Shown here piece by piece: positions 39,875 through 48,962 of a stretch of 64,000 nucleotides of DNA (its first letter is position 1; the number at the start of each line of letters is the position of its first letter). Position numbers and translations under genes: made by a program. Source of the DNA: Paenibacillus apiarius. GTDB lineage: Bacteria; Bacillota; Bacilli; Paenibacillales; Paenibacillaceae. Location: positions 2,584,501-2,648,500 of the forward strand of contig NZ_JAFFHZ010000001.1 in NCBI RefSeq assembly GCF_017052585.1, given 5' to 3'. Below the pieces are notes generated by a model that did no database searches, was not told the DNA's origin, and was given only the letters and a program-made list of their open reading frames with translations.

Positions 39875-39899
39875 GCGGGGACGAGGTCCTCGCTTTTTT
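39875..39899 (+). terminator. Terminator after secG
   Basis: GCGGGGAC, loop GAG, GTCCTCGC, then TTTTTT. Confidence 0.88.
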
Positions 39900-40088
39900 G
39901 TATTTGGCGTGGATTTTTCCACAGTAAGGAGGCATTATTGGTGCAAATAAGAACATTTTCAGGTTTTTGTCCCAATGGGCTGAACATGGTGGCGATGAGC
40001 CGGGATGTAACCATTTAATTTCGTGTATACTAGGTTATATATTGGTATACTGTATCATGCAGGTCATGGCAAGGTGTGAGGTGAGGTT

Positions 40089-43000
40089 ATGATATCGGAA
40101 CAACAGTTGTTGGACTTTATGCGTGAAACCGCTTATAAGCCGATGACCTATCAGGAATTGGAACAGAATTTTTCGATTGAAGGCGCGGCTGAATTCAAAG
40201 CCTTCTTAATTATGCTTAATCAGTTGGAGGAAGAAGGAAAGGTCATTCGTACCCGTTCGGATCGCTACGGGGTGCCTGAGCGCATGAATTTGCTCCGGGG
40301 ACGCCTGCAAGCGCATGCGAAAGGATTCGCCTTTCTTATTCCCGAAGAAACGGGTCATCCCGACGTATATATTCATGCGAATGATTTGAAGACAGCGATG
40401 CATGGGGATACGGTGCTTGTTCGCATCACGAACAAAACGTTTGAGAGCACGCGTATGGAAGGTGAAGTGGTGCGCATCGTCAAGCGCGCCGTCGAGCAGA
40501 TTGTTGGAGTGTTTCAGCATTATGAATCGTACGGCTTTGTAGTGCCGGACGACAAGCGGATTAACCGCGACGTATTCATTCCGTTGGAGGATACGCATGG
40601 AGCCGTTACCGGACAGAAGGTTGTTGTCCGTATCGTCAATTATCCGGAAGGCAGAGCGGCGGCACAGGGGGAAGTCATTGAGATTCTTGGGCATAAAGAC
40701 GACCCAGGCGTCGATATTTTGTCGATCATCCGCAAGCATCAACTGCCGGAAGCCTTTCCTGATGAGGTGATGGCGGAGGCGGAGTCTGTTCCGGATTCCA
40801 TCACGGAAGACGAGATTGTAAGCCAGCGCCGCAGAGATTTGCGCGGTTTGAATATTGTGACGATCGACGGCGAGGACGCGAAGGACTTGGATGACGCCGT
40901 CTATGTGGAGAGGCTGCCGAACGGCCATTACAAGCTCGGCGTCCATATCGCCGATGTCGGCTATTACGTTCGTGAAGGTTCGGCGCTTGACCGCGAAGCG
41001 TATGCGCGCGGTTGCAGCGTCTATCTGGTTGACCGCGTCATACCGATGCTGCCGCATCGGCTGTCGAACGGTATTTGTTCGCTTCATCCGCGGGTGGACC
41101 GCTTGACGCTGTCCTGCGAGATGGAGTTCGACGAGAAGGCGAAGCTCGTCAAGCACGATATCTTTCCGAGCGTGATCCGGACGGTAGAACGAATGACGTA
41201 CAATAATGTGCGCAAGATTGTCGAGGACGAGGACCCGGAAGTGTCGGCGCGATACGCCTATTTGGTCGACAACTTCATGCTCATGAAGGAGCTGGCGCTG
41301 AAGCTTCGCGGCAAACGGATGAATCGCGGCGCCATTGATTTCGACTTTCAAGAATCAAAGGTTATTGTGGATGAGCAGGGCAAACCGATCGACATTATTA
41401 AGCGCGAGCGCTCGATCGCGGAGCAAATGATTGAAGAGTTCATGCTGGCGGCGAACGAAACGGTTGCGGAGCATTTTCATTGGCTGCGCGTGCCGTTCTT
41501 GTATCGGATTCATGAGGAGCCGAATAGCGAGAAGCTGTTCAACTTCATGTCCTTTGCCGCCAACTTCGGCTATGTCGTGCGCGGCAAGGGCAACTCGGTC
41601 CATCCGCGCGCGCTGCAAATGTTGCTGGAGGAAATTGAAGGGACACGCGAACAGACCGTCATAAGCACGATGATGCTCCGTTCGATGAAGCAAGCGAAGT
41701 ATGATGCGGAGAGCACCGGCCACTTTGGCTTGGCGGCAGAGTTCTACTCGCACTTTACTTCGCCGATTCGACGCTACCCTGACCTCGTCATTCACCGTGT
41801 CATTCGCGAAGTAATCGACAGCGGCGGTACTCTTCCTGAAAAGCGGTTGGAGCAGTTGCATGCGCGCATGCCGGACATAGCCCAGCAATCATCGGAACGG
41901 GAACGCGTCGCAGTAGATGCCGAGCGGGATACGGAAGCGCTCAAGAAGGCCGAATTTATGCTGGACAAGGTGGGCGAGGAATTCGACGGCATCATTAGCA
42001 GCGTGACAAGCTTCGGCATGTTCGTAGAGCTGGATAATACGGTCGAAGGGCTGATTCGTCTCAGCGAATTGTCAGATGATTACTACCATTTCCATGAACA
42101 GCATATGGTGCTTATCGGCGAGCGGACGGCGAATATGTTCCGGATTGGCGACGAGGTCCGCATTCGCGTGGGCCGCGTCAATATGGAGGAGCATACGATT
42201 GACTTTGAGCTAGTGGCAAGCACGCCACGCTACGGCGGACGTGATGCGCGGGAATTCGGCTTTGAGCAGCGCAAGCGAGGCCGTGGCGGCGCAGGCGGCG
42301 GAGAGCGAAGAGGCCGCGGCAACGGACGCGATTCTCGTGAAGGACGCGGAGGATCGCGTGAAGGACGCGGAGGGCCGCAACGTGGAGGGCGTGGTGCTCA
42401 GCGCAACGGGCAAGCAGAGCGGACAGGTCGGGGCGGCGCGCCAGATCGAGGACGCCCGAATCGACCTGAAGCGAATCGGCCGCAATCCAATCTTCAAGAG
42501 CGACGCGGAACCGCGCAGGCGGACGAAACGATATATAATGAGTACGGCGCAGGCGGAGAGCAGCATGTCCGCGGCGGACATGGACGTTCTCATGTGCAGG
42601 AACGCATGGAGGATGAGCATACGGAACGCTTTGAAGGCCAGATGACTCATGCTGCTGAAGCTGATGAGTTTGACGGTGAATGGTATAACCAAGGCGAATT
42701 CCGGGCGCGTCAGAACCAGAATGGCCGTAACGGACGCCGCAGCGGAGATAGACCTTCAGGAACCCGTTCGCGTGGCAAGGGAGGTATTCACCTTGGTCAA
42801 GGCAATGGAGCCGAACAGTCTCAGCGTTCCCGTGGCGAGAAAAACAACAACGATAATGCGAACTGGGTTGACAACCTAATCGCGAATGCGGAAAAAGAGG
42901 CGGATCGCGGTCCACGCTCTTTTGACTTCGGTTCCGGTCGCGGCGGTTATGGGCGTTCGAGCCAGAACGACAATAACGACCAGAGTGGCGCCCGTGTCGG

Positions 43001-43190
43001 GGACTACCGCTCAGGCCGGGAGAAATTCGGCGCTGGCAAGAAAGGGCGCAAAAGCACCTCCGAGAGCGGAATATTCATTGGCGAATCTGCCGCAAAAGCA
43101 CGCAAGCAAACGAAGGAAGCGGGGCAAGCTGCACGTAAGAAAGGCAAAGCGAACAGCAAAACCGCCAAGTTTGTGCGCAAGAAGGGATAA
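40089..43190 (+). CDS. rnr: Ribonuclease R with an unusually long RGG-rich tail
   Basis: 1033 aa, against about 770-810 for typical RNase R. Order: N-terminal HTH (1-70), two cold-shock domains (about 75-230), RNB catalytic domain with the metal-binding [15 protein letters not shown] near residue 260, S1 domain (about 640-710), then a ~320-residue low-complexity tail. The tail starts with [15 protein letters not shown]-type repeats, continues through Gln/Asn/Asp-rich disorder, and ends in a lysine-rich stretch ([17 protein letters not shown]). RNase R degrades structured RNA and, with SmpB-tmRNA (encoded nearby), non-stop mRNA. The tail is in frame with no sign of error. Confidence 0.95.
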   Translation: MISEQQLLDFMRETAYKPMTYQELEQNFSIEGAAEFKAFLIMLNQLEEEGKVIRTRSDRYGVPERMNLLRGRLQAHAKGFAFLIPEETGHPDVYIHANDLKTAMHGDTVLVRITNKTFESTRMEGEVVRIVKRAVEQIVGVFQHYESYGFVVPDDKRINRDVFIPLEDTHGAVTGQKVVVRIVNYPEGRAAAQGEVIEILGHKDDPGVDILSIIRKHQLPEAFPDEVMAEAESVPDSITEDEIVSQRRRDLRGLNIVTIDGEDAKDLDDAVYVERLPNGHYKLGVHIADVGYYVREGSALDREAYARGCSVYLVDRVIPMLPHRLSNGICSLHPRVDRLTLSCEMEFDEKAKLVKHDIFPSVIRTVERMTYNNVRKIVEDEDPEVSARYAYLVDNFMLMKELALKLRGKRMNRGAIDFDFQESKVIVDEQGKPIDIIKRERSIAEQMIEEFMLAANETVAEHFHWLRVPFLYRIHEEPNSEKLFNFMSFAANFGYVVRGKGNSVHPRALQMLLEEIEGTREQTVISTMMLRSMKQAKYDAESTGHFGLAAEFYSHFTSPIRRYPDLVIHRVIREVIDSGGTLPEKRLEQLHARMPDIAQQSSERERVAVDAERDTEALKKAEFMLDKVGEEFDGIISSVTSFGMFVELDNTVEGLIRLSELSDDYYHFHEQHMVLIGERTANMFRIGDEVRIRVGRVNMEEHTIDFELVASTPRYGGRDAREFGFEQRKRGRGGAGGGERRGRGNGRDSREGRGGSREGRGGPQRGGRGAQRNGQAERTGRGGAPDRGRPNRPEANRPQSNLQERRGTAQADETIYNEYGAGGEQHVRGGHGRSHVQERMEDEHTERFEGQMTHAAEADEFDGEWYNQGEFRARQNQNGRNGRRSGDRPSGTRSRGKGGIHLGQGNGAEQSQRSRGEKNNNDNANWVDNLIANAEKEADRGPRSFDFGSGRGGYGRSSQNDNNDQSGARVGDYRSGREKFGAGKKGRKSTSESGIFIGESAAKARKQTKEAGQAARKKGKANSKTAKFVRKKG

Positions 43191-43238
43191 GCTAGCCGTT
43201 TGGAAGCTCGTTTTTTAGGTCGAAAATGAACAATGGGG

Positions 43239-43262
43239 CGGTCCTCTGCGGAGGGCCGTTTT
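43239..43262 (+). terminator. Terminator of rnr
   Basis: CGGTCCTC, loop TGCG, GAGGGCCG, then TTTTC. Confidence 0.8.
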
Positions 43263-43625
43263 CATGAGGGAAAATGTTTTACTGACGAGGTCGGTTTTTT
43301 TACTTCATCCTTCAGGATAAGGAGTGGGATTCTTTCTTAGTCTCACTCTCCCCTTTATTCAGAAGAGCAGGAATAACAGCATTCATTCATGCAATTGCAA
43401 TGTTCATTGAGGCCGGACTTCCCTTCCGTAACTGGACCTTATCATCATTCTCCCGTAGCAACGAAGAGGTTAGCATTGAGGATAACACTTACTTTTCGTA
43501 TATACAAGTGACATGAAAAGTTTGAGTTGAAAAATCACTATGGGAGTTATCATATAAGCCCTTTCTGCATACTATGATATAATGTACATAATCTACATTG
43601 AGTTACAGAGATGGGGTGAAGCCAG
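43263..43625. other. Intergenic gap before the second mgtC gene
   Basis: Nothing convincing seen beyond a TATAAT at 43578-43583 that may be a -10 element for the mgtC-like gene; no good -35 partner was found. Confidence 0.4.
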
Positions 43626-44465
43626 ATGAGTCCTTCAGATATTTCCGTCTACCACGTCGTGCTGCGCATGGTGCTCGCCTTAATATTGGGCGGCTTTATC
43701 GGATTGGAGCGGGAGAAACGAAGTCAAGCTGCCGGGCTTCGCACTCATATGTTGGTGAGCTTGGGATCGGCTTTGGTTATGCTTATTTCGGTGTACGGCT
43801 TTCCTAAGCTTAGCGGCGATGACAAGGCAGATGTCGATATCGCGCGTATTGCCGCTCAGGTAGTCAGCGGTGTGGGTTTCTTGGGAGCGGGCACGATAAT
43901 CCGCAATGGCACAAGCGTCAAAGGGCTGACGACGGCAGCTTCGCTGTGGGTATCCGCTGCGATTGGGCTGGCCTGCGGTGCAGGGTTTATTTCGGCTGCG
44001 CTTGCAGGGTGTGGATTATCTCTGGTCGCGTTATGGGTATTGAACAAGTATGACATTAAGAACCGCGTGGCGCACCGCATTCATCAGCTTGAAGTAATCG
44101 CTGAAGAGCGCGAAGGATGGCTGACCGAGATGACGGCGGAGGTGGAGCTGCAGGGAATGTCGGTTCGCAGCATCCGTATGCGCAAAGAAAGCAATGGCTT
44201 GAAGTCGTGGACGAAGCGGTTGAGTCCCGAAAAAGACGAAGAACACTTCGATGAACCTGAACATGATAACGACGATGAGGTTGATATGGAAGGTGAAGGC
44301 GAGGCAAGCTCTTCTGTTATCAATCCACGATCGGATGCTTCGAATGAACCGCGCCAGGTAAGCATTGAATTAAAGGTGTTGGCTGAGGATATGAAATCGA
44401 TCGCGGCATGCTGTGAGTCGCTGCTTAGCATGGAAGGCGTCAAGGATGTTCGGATGATTTCGTAA
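43626..44465 (+). CDS. MgtC/SapB family membrane protein (second copy)
   Basis: 279 aa. MgtC domain: VLALILGGFIGLEREKRSQAAGLRTHMLVSLGSALVML and VVSGVGFLGAGTIIRNGTSVKGLTTAASLWVSAAIGLACGAGF. The C-terminal soluble domain is longer than in the 15463 copy and contains an acidic stretch (about residues 200-235, HFDEPEHDNDDEVDMEGEGE) before the last ACT-like strand. The two MgtC proteins are clear homologs. It lies between rnr and smpB, a place where it is probably transcribed alone. Role in magnesium limitation is inferred. Confidence 0.87.
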   Translation: MSPSDISVYHVVLRMVLALILGGFIGLEREKRSQAAGLRTHMLVSLGSALVMLISVYGFPKLSGDDKADVDIARIAAQVVSGVGFLGAGTIIRNGTSVKGLTTAASLWVSAAIGLACGAGFISAALAGCGLSLVALWVLNKYDIKNRVAHRIHQLEVIAEEREGWLTEMTAEVELQGMSVRSIRMRKESNGLKSWTKRLSPEKDEEHFDEPEHDNDDEVDMEGEGEASSSVINPRSDASNEPRQVSIELKVLAEDMKSIAACCESLLSMEGVKDVRMIS

Positions 44466-44493
44466 AGCGGGTTTGAATACATTAGTAACTCTC

Positions 44494-44523
44494 TTGAGTC
44501 TGATGGCTCTTTTTTGATACAAT
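44494..44523 (+). promoter_or_regulatory. Candidate smpB promoter
   Basis: TTGAGT, an 18-bp spacer and TACAAT, about 90 bases before the start. Confidence 0.5.
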
Positions 44524-44610
44524 ATAAGAAGTTGTATACTTATAGAGGTACAATAGCGAATCGTATTCTCGCTCGGAGATTGTATTTTGTTGTAACGTTG
44601 GAGGACAATC

Positions 44611-45084
44611 ATGGGTAAAAAAAGTGAGAACAGAGTGCTGGCCCAGAACAAGAAGGCGTCCCATGATTATTTTATCGAGGACACTTATGAAGCAGGCATG
44701 GTGCTGACAGGTACGGAAATTAAGTCGCTGCGGATGGGGAAAGCTAATATTAGCGATTCGTTCGCGACGATTCGTAAAGGCGAGGTATTCATCCATAATA
44801 TGCACATCAGTCCGTTTGAGCAAGGGAATCGGTACAATCCTGCGGATCCGACGCGTGCGCGCAAGCTGCTGCTGCACAAGGCGCAGATTAGCAAGCTCAT
44901 CGGGCAGACGAAGCAGGAAGGGTATACGCTTGTTCCGCTTAAGATATATGTGCGCAACGGCTTTGCGAAGCTGCTGATTGGCCTCGGCCGCGGGAAGAAG
45001 AATTATGATAAACGCGCAACAGAAGCCAAGCGTGATGCGGACCGCCAGATTCAGCGGGCGCTGCGTGAGAGGCAGAAGTATTAA
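44611..45084 (+). CDS. smpB: SsrA-binding protein SmpB
   Basis: 157 aa behind GGAGG. Conserved segments: [60 protein letters not shown], and the basic C-terminal tail [23 protein letters not shown] that mimics a codon-anticodon in the decoding centre. It delivers tmRNA to stalled ribosomes. ssrA follows 273 bases downstream, the standard pairing. Confidence 0.97.
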   Translation: MGKKSENRVLAQNKKASHDYFIEDTYEAGMVLTGTEIKSLRMGKANISDSFATIRKGEVFIHNMHISPFEQGNRYNPADPTRARKLLLHKAQISKLIGQTKQEGYTLVPLKIYVRNGFAKLLIGLGRGKKNYDKRATEAKRDADRQIQRALRERQKY

Positions 45085-45252
45085 GGGCTATGGTGCTGGC
45101 TTATATCATTTCTCAGAAGTAACCAAGGAAAAGGCATGTAGCGTTGGCAACAAGTTGACTAACATCTTTGCCTTTCATGTGTTATAATAAACGTGTCGGC
45201 AACGATAAGAAGCTTATGCATCAAGCCGTTGCTGCTAATCGAGTGGATAGCT

Positions 45253-45288
45253 TTGACAACTGAATAGTGTGGAATGTTACACTATCTA
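45253..45288 (+). promoter_or_regulatory. Candidate ssrA promoter with overlapping hairpin
   Basis: TTGACA at 45253-45258 and TACACT at 45278-45283 (19-bp spacer), with ATAGTGT/ACACTAT arms (45267-45288) spanning the -10 region. A second possible -10, TATAAT, lies at 45183-45188. Which one is used cannot be told from sequence. Confidence 0.4.
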
Positions 45289-45357
45289 TGTCTTAACTTT
45301 TTCTCTTAATTCAAGACCCAACTCCCCAGATGGGCGAGATGTGTCGCTTATCATTAT

Positions 45358-45722
45358 GGGGGCGTTCTTGGATTCGACGGGGATAGTTCGGGCTCGGGTA
45401 GCGGGTAGTGGGGCTGCGGCCACTTCAACAACGCGAACGCCAATTTAAACGGCAAACAACAAAACAACTACGCTTTCGCAGCTTAATAACCTGTGAGCGT
45501 GCTCCTGCTCTGCATCGCCCATGTGCCGGGATAGGGGCTCAACTTTAGTGGGATACGCTGTCACATCTCCGCCTGGGGTGTGCTGAAGAAGACAATCAGG
45601 CTGACCCAAAGCATAGCCGGTTACGGGGCGATGCTCGGGTGACATCAAAACTGTGACTACACCCGTAGAAGCCTTTGTTGCGTTATCTTCGGACAGGGGT
45701 TCGACTCCCCTCGCCTCCACCA
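45358..45722 (+). ncRNA. ssrA: Transfer-messenger RNA (tmRNA)
   Basis: The 5' end GGGGGCGTTCTTGGATTCGACGG and the 3' end GGTTCGACTCCCCTCGCCTCCACCA are diagnostic. GGGGGCG pairs with CGCCTCC in the acceptor, and CCA is encoded. The tag reading frame at 45451-45483 gives GKQQNNYAFAA followed by tandem TAA codons; the hydrophobic AFAA end is the Clp recognition signal. The pseudoknot-rich middle is not dissected here. The 16-nt 3' end recurs downstream at 45938 and 50895, marking this gene as an integration site. Confidence 0.97.
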
Positions 45723-45729
45723 AAACCTG

Positions 45730-45759
45730 AAAAAACCGACCGCATGAGGTCGGTTTTTT
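45730..45759 (+). terminator. Terminator of ssrA
   Basis: AAAAAACCGACC, loop GCATGA, GGTCGGTTTTTT. Confidence 0.92.
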
Positions 45760-45776
45760 GTGTTTTGGTGGAGGTA

Positions 45777-45953
45777 ATAAAGGGAGTAGAACCCCTGAGC
45801 GGGTTCGCCCGCGCGCAGGCAGTGGATGAGAAGCTACGAAGGAAAGCCTCAGCGAACGAGCACGGCGTTGATATCCAACCTCTAATATCGTCGACGGAGG
45901 ATAGGCATCGGCAGCAAGTGAATGGAGATATCAACACCCCCTCGCCTCCACCA
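45777..45953 (+). repeat. 177-nt direct repeat, copy A (ssrA-associated, left edge of island)
   Basis: Runs from ATAAAGGGAGTAGAACCCC to the tmRNA-like 3' end CCCCTCGCCTCCACCA. It matches 50733-50910 with about a dozen changes. It starts after TGGTGGAGG, the inverse complement of its own end, so it is bounded by short inverted repeats. Frames through it giving GVEPLSGFARAQ are translation artefacts. Confidence 0.9.
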
Positions 45954-45958
45954 TCATG

Positions 45959-45984
45959 AAGCCGACCGCGCGAGGTCGGCTTTG
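45959..45984 (+). terminator. Second terminator-like hairpin after copy A
   Basis: AAGCCGACC, loop GCGCGA, GGTCGGCTT then TG. It resembles the ssrA terminator and may be its duplicate. Confidence 0.6.
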
Positions 45985-45987
45985 TGC

Positions 45988-46057
45988 TTTGAACTATAAC
46001 ATTGCTGGACTGGCAAGCTTATGCTTCAAAACAACAACGGCAACATTATACTTCAAA
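45988..46057. repeat. Cluster of a ~19-bp motif, left edge of island
   Basis: Consensus about GGCAAtaTtATtgTTCAAA. Copies: inverted at 45988-46005, direct at 46012-46030 and 46039-46057. The same motif recurs five times at 50437-50705. Arrays like this resemble the multiple terminal repeats of IS21-type elements, but no istA/istB genes are present. Confidence 0.7.
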
Positions 46058-46275
46058 CTTCAGCGCTACATATTTATGATTAAAAACGTCGCTAATTAGA
46101 GATCCCTTAAATAGTTCTTTATAAAAAACTCATCCGTCAGAGAAAACGAGTCTCTAGAATCACTTCTAAGGCTCGTTTCGTGTTTAAGGAGACATATTTG
46201 TATCCCCTAAAATCTTCAGTTTCTAAAGATACGAACTTTTGCATAGTCTCTAAAATAGCGGCTTGGTTTTATTTT

Positions 46276-46323
46276 ATGTCCCCAAGTTCTTGTCATTTTG
46301 ATTTGACAAGAACTTGGGGACAT
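46276..46323. repeat. Perfect 20-bp inverted repeat
   Basis: Arms 46276-46295 and 46304-46323 (starting ATGTCCCCAAGTTC) with an 8-nt loop. The left arm and flank (about 30 bp) recur with changes at 50271-50300. Probably an insertion-sequence end or remnant. The rest of 46058-46623 has no gene that I can support. Confidence 0.75.
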
Positions 46324-46623
46324 TTCCATTCTTGACAAGAAGGTGAGGACATTACCGATTAACAAATAGCGATGTCGAATAATGATCTTACAAGGCAACT
46401 CACTGATAGATCATCACAAGCTGGGTAAATTAATTACTTTTTACGGACGACAAGAACATATTTGCTATTGTTCTCTCAGGTTTCTACCGAGGCCGAGTAC
46501 AAACCAGAGAGATGATCGCAGGAATACTTTCGTCCATATTTTTGATCCGGTAATCTGGAATATTTCGGTTTACATATAAATACATTTAAGGCGTATACCA
46601 TTCTATTTGTGGAGGAATTGCTC

Positions 46624-47436
46624 ATGCCTATCTTTTATCCCGACAATGAAAAACGCAAAGTCCGACTTCTGGAACTGGCCACCGATACGCAAAACTTTTT
46701 CTACGAAGCGACGGCCGACTATGAGGACTTCAAAAAATTATGCGAGGTAGTGAATAAGCAAATTGTTGCCGTTTACAATGAAGCTGGATTGAAAGCGCCT
46801 GGCATCAAGCAGGTTGATGTGATCGAGCTAGCTGGTATCACAAAAGACATTAGCAGTAAGGATAAGAATTTGGAAATTGCTGAGATACTTCTCGACGTCG
46901 CCAGCTTCGCTGGAACTATCAAATATTTCGCGCCCGCTGCTACCAAATTGCTGGTGCGCTCAGGTGTGATGGCGGAGGAGACCGCGGCAAGAATCCTGGC
47001 TTCCTTCACTGTGCCTTTTATCGGCAAAGAGGTGGAGATTACAGCCGGAGGTTTGGCCGGCAGTTTATTGAGCGGCATCTTAGGGGGAATAGCCGTGGGC
47101 GGCATAGATCTTGGCCTCGACGCCATCAATGGAGCCAAAGCCAAAGAAAAATTGCGGGGCGGGCTGCATACGCTGTATCCAGTGCGGACCAGCACGCGTC
47201 TTTCCCTCGACAAGTCGAAGGGTCTACTTGATTCGATACGTTCAGTAAAAACAACGCTCGATGCGATCAGCGGTGCCGGGTTGCCTCTTACCGATGCCGT
47301 GATTAAAAACCTGATCAAAAAAGACGTGCAACCGGCAGTTGAGGCCGATAAAAATATTACAAAAGGTACTGTTACAGTCGAACTGAACAAATTTGACCTT
47401 TCGAGAACTTCATGGACTGCAGAGGATATTCATTGA
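46624..47436 (+). CDS. Unknown protein with glycine-rich hydrophobic hairpin (paralog 1)
   Basis: 270 aa from the ATG after GGAGG. It starts MPIFYPDNEKRKVRLLELATDTQNF, has a helical N-terminal ~95 residues, a hydrophobic segment (FAGTIKYFAPAATKLLV), then a long glycine-rich hydrophobic stretch (about 135-168, GGLAGSLLSGILGGIAVGGIDLGLDAI). An amphipathic helical part follows, ending TVTVELNKFDLSRTSWTAEDIH. There is no signal peptide. About half of the positions look shared with the gene 25 bases downstream. A single hydrophobic hairpin between helical arms is the plan of alpha-pore-forming toxins, but I recognise no named family; the function is a hypothesis. Confidence 0.75.
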   Translation: MPIFYPDNEKRKVRLLELATDTQNFFYEATADYEDFKKLCEVVNKQIVAVYNEAGLKAPGIKQVDVIELAGITKDISSKDKNLEIAEILLDVASFAGTIKYFAPAATKLLVRSGVMAEETAARILASFTVPFIGKEVEITAGGLAGSLLSGILGGIAVGGIDLGLDAINGAKAKEKLRGGLHTLYPVRTSTRLSLDKSKGLLDSIRSVKTTLDAISGAGLPLTDAVIKNLIKKDVQPAVEADKNITKGTVTVELNKFDLSRTSWTAEDIH

Positions 47437-47460
47437 TCGTCATCAGAGAAGGAGAACGAT

Positions 47461-48255
47461 ATGTCCATCTTTTTTCCAGATAATGAGAAGCGGAAAAATC
47501 GGCTGCTGGAACTGTCGGCCGACACACAAAACTTCATCGCCGTTTCAAAACAAGATTACGAACAGTTTAAAAACCTAAATGCGGTAATCAATCAGAAAAT
47601 TGCGCAATTGTATGCCAATGCCGGATTGACGCCTCCTGGAATAACACAGCTCGATATATTAAAAGCCGCGGGCGCTGCTCAGGAGGTCAACACGGCTGAT
47701 ACGGCCGTCGAAATTTCCACTATCTTTCTGGATGTGGCCGGCATGGCCGCAACGACGCTTTACCTTGCTCCCGGAGTCACCAGTTTCTTGGTCGGATCAG
47801 GTATTCTAGAAGCGGAAACGGCCGCAACAGTACTAGGTACGGTATTCGGCACGGAAATCGCAGTCGGCACTATTGCCGGAGGATTGATCGGCGGACTCAT
47901 AGCAGGCGCCGTCATCATTGGTATCGGCCTTGCTATCGACGCTATTAAAGGCGCAATATTACGCGGAAAACTGCGTGAAGGCCTCCATAAGTTGGTACAT
48001 ATCCGCACCAAGGCCAAACTACATTTGGATAAAGCGGCGAAGCTGGTCGCATCCCTAGACTCGGTCAACCGCACTTTGGACGCCTTGCTTTCCAGCCATA
48101 TTCCTTTAACCGATCAAGTGATCCGAAACTTGCTGACAAAGGATGTCGTCCCCGCGATCGAAGCGGCCAACGCAATTACGCTATCTACCGTCACCATTGA
48201 ATTGAATGTTCTTGATCTACACCGCAGGTCTTGGACAGCCGAAGATTACGAGTGA
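47461..48255 (+). CDS. Unknown protein with glycine-rich hydrophobic hairpin (paralog 2)
   Basis: 264 aa behind AAGGAG. It begins MSIFFPDNEKRKNRLLELSADTQNF and follows its upstream paralog throughout: APGVTSFLVGSGILEAETAATVLG, the hydrophobic stretch AVGTIAGGLIGGLIAGAVIIGIGLAIDAI (about 140-170), and the end TVTIELNVLDLHRRSWTAEDYE. The hairpin is longer and more hydrophobic than in paralog 1. Two diverged neighbours of equal length suggest a two-component assembly. No secretion signal. A third ORF continues in the same frame directly after its TGA. Confidence 0.75.
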   Translation: MSIFFPDNEKRKNRLLELSADTQNFIAVSKQDYEQFKNLNAVINQKIAQLYANAGLTPPGITQLDILKAAGAAQEVNTADTAVEISTIFLDVAGMAATTLYLAPGVTSFLVGSGILEAETAATVLGTVFGTEIAVGTIAGGLIGGLIAGAVIIGIGLAIDAIKGAILRGKLREGLHKLVHIRTKAKLHLDKAAKLVASLDSVNRTLDALLSSHIPLTDQVIRNLLTKDVVPAIEAANAITLSTVTIELNVLDLHRRSWTAEDYE

Positions 48256-48339
48256 CATACAATCGGCTTCCGGCAGAAAGTATTCTTTATCGAACGGGTA
48301 TCTTCCGTTAGCCCTTCTTCCGTAGCAGGTGATTTAAAA

Positions 48340-48735
48340 GTGGTTTGTCTCGCAGATCCGAATACGCTGCAGTTCAGTACCACATGCCCGGTTATCAAAG
48401 CCGATGGTTACGTTTATTGGCCATACAGCTTTATGGATAATCGTTACGGCATGGCGATCGTTGCCTACGACCAATCAGGCCAGGCCGTAAAGCGTTGGGA
48501 TAAAAAAGGCGCTCGTTATATCAAGAGATATGATACAGAGCTGGTAAACCAATTGCTTAATTCTGGGAGGCCAGTCCAGCGCGGAAATTTTCCATACAAA
48601 CCGGCAGACCGAGATTCCTTTGGTTCAATGCTTCTCTGTCTGCTGGTTTCCGTCAAACCGATCACAAAGTGTCCGTTATATGCTGCTCTCCGCCTTTGTC
48701 CTTCAGACATTACATGCCGCTTTTCGTATTATTAG
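48340..48735 (+). CDS. Unknown small protein, possibly a detached C-terminal domain
   Basis: 131 aa from a GTG preceded by AGGTGATTTAAAA. The core is aromatic-rich beta (VYWPYSFMDNRYGMAIVAYDQSGQAVKRWDKKGARYIKRYDTE). The same frame is open without stops back to the TGA of paralog 2, and the intervening 28 codons also look coding (RQKVFFIERVSS). So it may once have been fused to paralog 2, or be reached by readthrough. Beyond about codon 90 the sequence turns Cys/Leu-rich and may be frameshifted. Family unknown. Confidence 0.45.
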   Translation: MVCLADPNTLQFSTTCPVIKADGYVYWPYSFMDNRYGMAIVAYDQSGQAVKRWDKKGARYIKRYDTELVNQLLNSGRPVQRGNFPYKPADRDSFGSMLLCLLVSVKPITKCPLYAALRLCPSDITCRFSYY

Positions 48736-48767
48736 GTCAACCGGAATTTCTGGTTGGCCTATTTTTG
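48734..48767 (+). terminator. Terminator before the IS110 element
   Basis: AGGTCAACC, a 9-nt loop, GGTTGGCCT, then ATTTTTG. Confidence 0.75.
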
Positions 48768-48962
48768 TAGGTGTATAAAGATGGCGGTAGCCGGGAGAAC
48801 GTGCGGCTTTTAGGGGGAAACCCCGGAATAAAAACTGTTCTCCCACTACCCCCAATGACCATGTTTGAGCTGGTTGAGACATTGAAGATCTCGTATCACA
48901 AGCGAAGCTATGGGTTTGGAGCCATCGTGGGAGTGCCGGCGAGTATCATTAAGGAGGGTATT
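48768..48962 (+). ncRNA. Candidate IS110 bridge RNA in the transposase leader
   Basis: The ~195-nt non-coding leader of the transposase is structured. An 8-bp stem GGGAGAAC (48793-48800) / GTTCTCCC (48837-48844) encloses a GGGG-GAAA-CCCC tetraloop hairpin (48813-48824). IS110-group elements encode a bridge RNA in this 5' region that pairs with target and donor (known from IS621). Assignment of the binding loops was not attempted. Confidence 0.5.

Noticed and set aside
40206-41351. 381-aa antisense frame opposite rnr
   Set aside because: Shadow of the RNase R gene; no start signal and no family pattern.
45445-45937. Frames reading VEARGVEPLSE and GVEPLSGFARAQ near ssrA
   Set aside because: These are translations of tmRNA and of the 177-nt repeat, a common annotation artefact, not proteins.
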